Source of the DNA: SHYR01 sp034406555
Lineage (GTDB): Bacteria; Chloroflexota; Dehalococcoidia; UBA2979
Length of the DNA: 6,282 nucleotides
Direction of reading: 5' to 3'
Assembly (NCBI GenBank): GCA_034406555.1
Contig: DASCRM010000108.1
Span: forward strand, 1 to 6,282
The number at the start of each line of letters is the position of its first letter. The stretch's first letter is position 1. Both the position numbers and the translations under genes were made by a program. This document shows, in pieces, positions 4,831 through 6,282 of the stretch. The notes below the pieces were generated by a model. It saw nothing but the letters and a program-made list of their open reading frames with translations, made no database searches and was not told where the DNA came from.

Positions 4831-5687
4831 TGGCGACACAGAGCGACGACCGAAGTGCGGTGGTGATCACGGGCGCATCGACGGGCATCGGCAAGGCGAC
4901 CGCCCTGCGGCTCGACAACCTCGGGTTCGACGTCTTCGCGGGCGTGCGCCGCGCCGAGGACGGCGAAGCGCTGCAACGCGAGGCCTCCGACCGGCTGACT
5001 CCGCTGCGCATCGATGTCACCGAGCAGCGCTCGATCGACGAGGCGGCGAAGCAGGTGGCGGCCAGCGGCAAGCCCCTCAGCGGCCTCGTGAACAACGCCG
5101 GCGTCGGCACCGGCGGCCCGTACGAATTCATCCCGATCGACACACTGCGTATGCAGTTCGAGGTGAACTACTTCGGCCACGTCGCCGTGACGCAGGCGTG
5201 CATCCCCGCACTGCGCCGTACGGAAGGCCGGATCGTGAACATTGGCTCGATCGCCGGGCGCATGGCCGCGCCGTTCGTCGGCTCCTACTCCGCGTCGAAG
5301 TTCGCTATGGAGGCGTTCACCGACTCGCTGCGCGTGGAGCTCGCCCCGTGGAAGATCGGCGTCGCTGTCGTCGAGCCCGGCGTGATCGCCACGCCGATCT
5401 GGGACAAGGCGACAGAGACGATCAGCGAGCTGCGGTCCCATCTACCGGAGGAAGCGCTAACGCTCTATGGCGACGCTATGGACGCGGTCGAGCGGTGGTT
5501 TGATGAGTCGAACGAGAACGCCATCGACGCAGGCAAGGTCGCGAAGGTGGTCGAGCACGCGCTCACAGCGAAGCGGCCCAAGGCGCGCTATCTCGTCGGT
5601 GGCGACGCGAAGCAGCAGGCGATCGTCGCGAAGTGGATTCCGACTCGGCTGCGCGACTGGCTGGTGAAGCGAGACCTCGGTATCTAG
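4830..5687 (+). CDS. Short-chain dehydrogenase/reductase (classical SDR)
   Basis: This 285-residue soluble NAD(P)-dependent oxidoreductase should interconvert an alcohol and a carbonyl. It has a Rossmann fold with TGASTGIG (14-21), Arg40/Arg41 after the second strand (favouring NADPH), IDVTE (61-65), NNAG (88-91) and Asn113 in FEVNYFG. The catalytic Ser140 lies in NIGSIAG, with Tyr153 and Lys157 in SYSASK. VEPGVIATPI (181-190) follows, so the full catalytic set is present. The long C-terminal part (about 195-285) with DAGKVAKVVEHAL resembles retinol-dehydrogenase or 17-beta-HSD-like SDRs, but the substrate cannot be assigned. ATG 4830 overlaps the phosphatase TGA as TGATG and is preceded by GAGGGGG (4819-4825), so the two genes are probably cotranscribed and coupled. 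A GTG at 4785 would add 15 unconserved residues. Its TAG stop shares CTAG with the stop of the convergent kinase gene. Confidence 0.9.
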   Translation: MATQSDDRSAVVITGASTGIGKATALRLDNLGFDVFAGVRRAEDGEALQREASDRLTPLRIDVTEQRSIDEAAKQVAASGKPLSGLVNNAGVGTGGPYEFIPIDTLRMQFEVNYFGHVAVTQACIPALRRTEGRIVNIGSIAGRMAAPFVGSYSASKFAMEAFTDSLRVELAPWKIGVAVVEPGVIATPIWDKATETISELRSHLPEEALTLYGDAMDAVERWFDESNENAIDAGKVAKVVEHALTAKRPKARYLVGGDAKQQAIVAKWIPTRLRDWLVKRDLGI

Positions 5688-6282
5688 GCTCGCGATCGCC
5701 TCGAGAACGGCGAGCGCAGCGCGGCCCACAGCCGCGCACCTCGGATCGCCCAGGGCGCGATCAGCAGCAACCGGCCGACCTTGTGGTCGGCCAGCGCCTC
5801 ATCCATGCGCGAGAAAATCGCGGCGGCCAGCGCCTCCCCGCGCTCCGAACTGAGATCGAGGGCGTTCGAGACCACCACAGAGAACGGGATCAGCGTGAGT
5901 AACGTCCCCGCGTAGTCACGCTTCAGCTGCGAAAACTTGTAGTCCACAACGCCGTGCTCCACCAGCGTCGAGTGGTAGAGCTGCAGCAGTTCGTCCTCGT
6001 GCGCCCGGCGCACCTCGACCGTCAGGCTGAGTGCGAGCCAGTACGAGAGGTCGGCCGCACCGACGCCGAGTGTCGCACCCTGCCAGTCGATCACCGTGAA
6101 GCGATCGCCGTCCGCGACAGGGAGAAAGAGATTGTCGAGCCGCATGTCGCCGTGGACGAGCGTGTACGGCGGTCTCCCGAAACGCCCCATCAGTTCGCCG
6201 ACCATCATCGGCAGCACTTTGCCCGCACGCCGCACGAGCACCCCCATGCGCGGATAGTCTGCGGCCCGCTCCTCGAACCCCG
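5684..6282 (-). CDS. APH/choline-kinase-like phosphotransferase (5' end outside window)
   Basis: This is the C-terminal part (about 198 residues visible) of a protein-kinase-like small-molecule phosphotransferase. The Brenner motif HGDMRLDN is encoded near 6131-6154 and contains the catalytic-base Asp. The DFG-equivalent Asp is in TVIDWQGATLGVGAADLSYW (near 6038-6097). A helical C-terminal lobe follows, rich in Leu and Arg and ending in SPFSRRSRA. The frame stays open past the Met codon at 6245-6247 to the right edge, reading GFEERAADYPR just before it. The family also has an N-terminal ATP-binding lobe, so the real start is outside the window. The group includes aminoglycoside phosphotransferases and ecdysteroid-kinase-like proteins. 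In CoA-catabolic clusters such genes are common, but their substrate is unknown, and resistance should not be assumed. It converges on the SDR gene with a 4-base overlap. Confidence 0.85.
   Translation of the reverse strand, partial: GFEERAADYPRMGVLVRRAGKVLPMMVGELMGRFGRPPYTLVHGDMRLDNLFLPVADGDRFTVIDWQGATLGVGAADLSYWLALSLTVEVRRAHEDELLQLYHSTLVEHGVVDYKFSQLKRDYAGTLLTLIPFSVVVSNALDLSSERGEALAAAIFSRMDEALADHKVGRLLLIAPWAIRGARLWAALRSPFSRRSRA

Noticed and set aside
1..6282. CRISPR arrays, tRNA/rRNA genes, transposase or phage genes, riboswitches
   Set aside because: No regularly spaced repeats, cloverleaf, conserved rRNA segments, integrase or transposase motifs, or known riboswitch cores were seen. The three hairpins are too few and too irregularly spaced to be a CRISPR array.
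5684..6282. Reading the APH-like gene as an antibiotic-resistance gene
   Set aside because: The HGD...N and IDW motifs only define the broad phosphotransferase fold. The metabolic neighbourhood and partial sequence give no reason to assign an aminoglycoside substrate.

Overview
The window is GC-rich bacterial DNA with very tight gene packing and no rRNA, tRNA, CRISPR array, transposase or phage gene. The gene set (a 2-hydroxyacyl-CoA lyase, an Ltp2-like thiolase-fold protein with its DUF35 partner, an SDR, an APH-type kinase, a YacP/NYN nuclease) and the short intergenic hairpins with a TCGACAAGCTC loop resemble environmental Chloroflexota (Dehalococcoidia-like) genomes. This taxonomic guess is weak, and some Actinobacteria would also fit.

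Layout: bases 1-45 are probably the last 14 codons of an upstream plus-strand gene, followed by a strong terminator hairpin (66-92). Bases 93-349 hold no gene but contain a GC hairpin (199-215) and the first 25-bp hairpin repeat (274-298). A small NYN/PIN-like nuclease gene (350-742, +) comes next, and two hairpins (768-837) separate it from the convergent minus-strand block. In transcription order that block is a thiolase-fold, probable Ltp2-like aldolase (4200-3067), a DUF35 Zn-ribbon/OB protein overlapping it by 8 bases (3074-2673), a 178-bp gap holding two more hairpin repeats in inverted orientation, and a ThDP-dependent 2-hydroxyacyl-CoA lyase (2494-842). From a ~105-bp divergent intergenic region, a histidine phosphatase gene (4306-4830) and an SDR gene (4830-5687) run on the plus strand with a TGATG overlap. 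The SDR ends stop-to-stop, sharing CTAG, against an APH-like kinase gene on the minus strand that runs off the right edge.

How they may work together (inference): two different CoA-thioester C-C bond-cleaving enzymes lie on the same strand. The HACL would release formyl-CoA plus an aldehyde or ketone. The Ltp2/DUF35 pair would perform a retro-aldol cleavage releasing a short acyl-CoA. The neighbouring SDR could interconvert the resulting carbonyl compounds. This suggests catabolism of a branched or polycyclic acid, but the substrate cannot be read from the sequence.

The most notable observations are: (1) three 25-bp hairpins with a nearly constant 11-nt loop and compensatory stem changes, two of them forming a REPIN-like inverted pair; (2) a histidine phosphatase gene whose N-terminal consensus block is preserved out of frame, so an apparently intact ORF hides two compensating indels; (3) the HACL / Ltp2-like / DUF35 gene grouping with unusual active-site residues.
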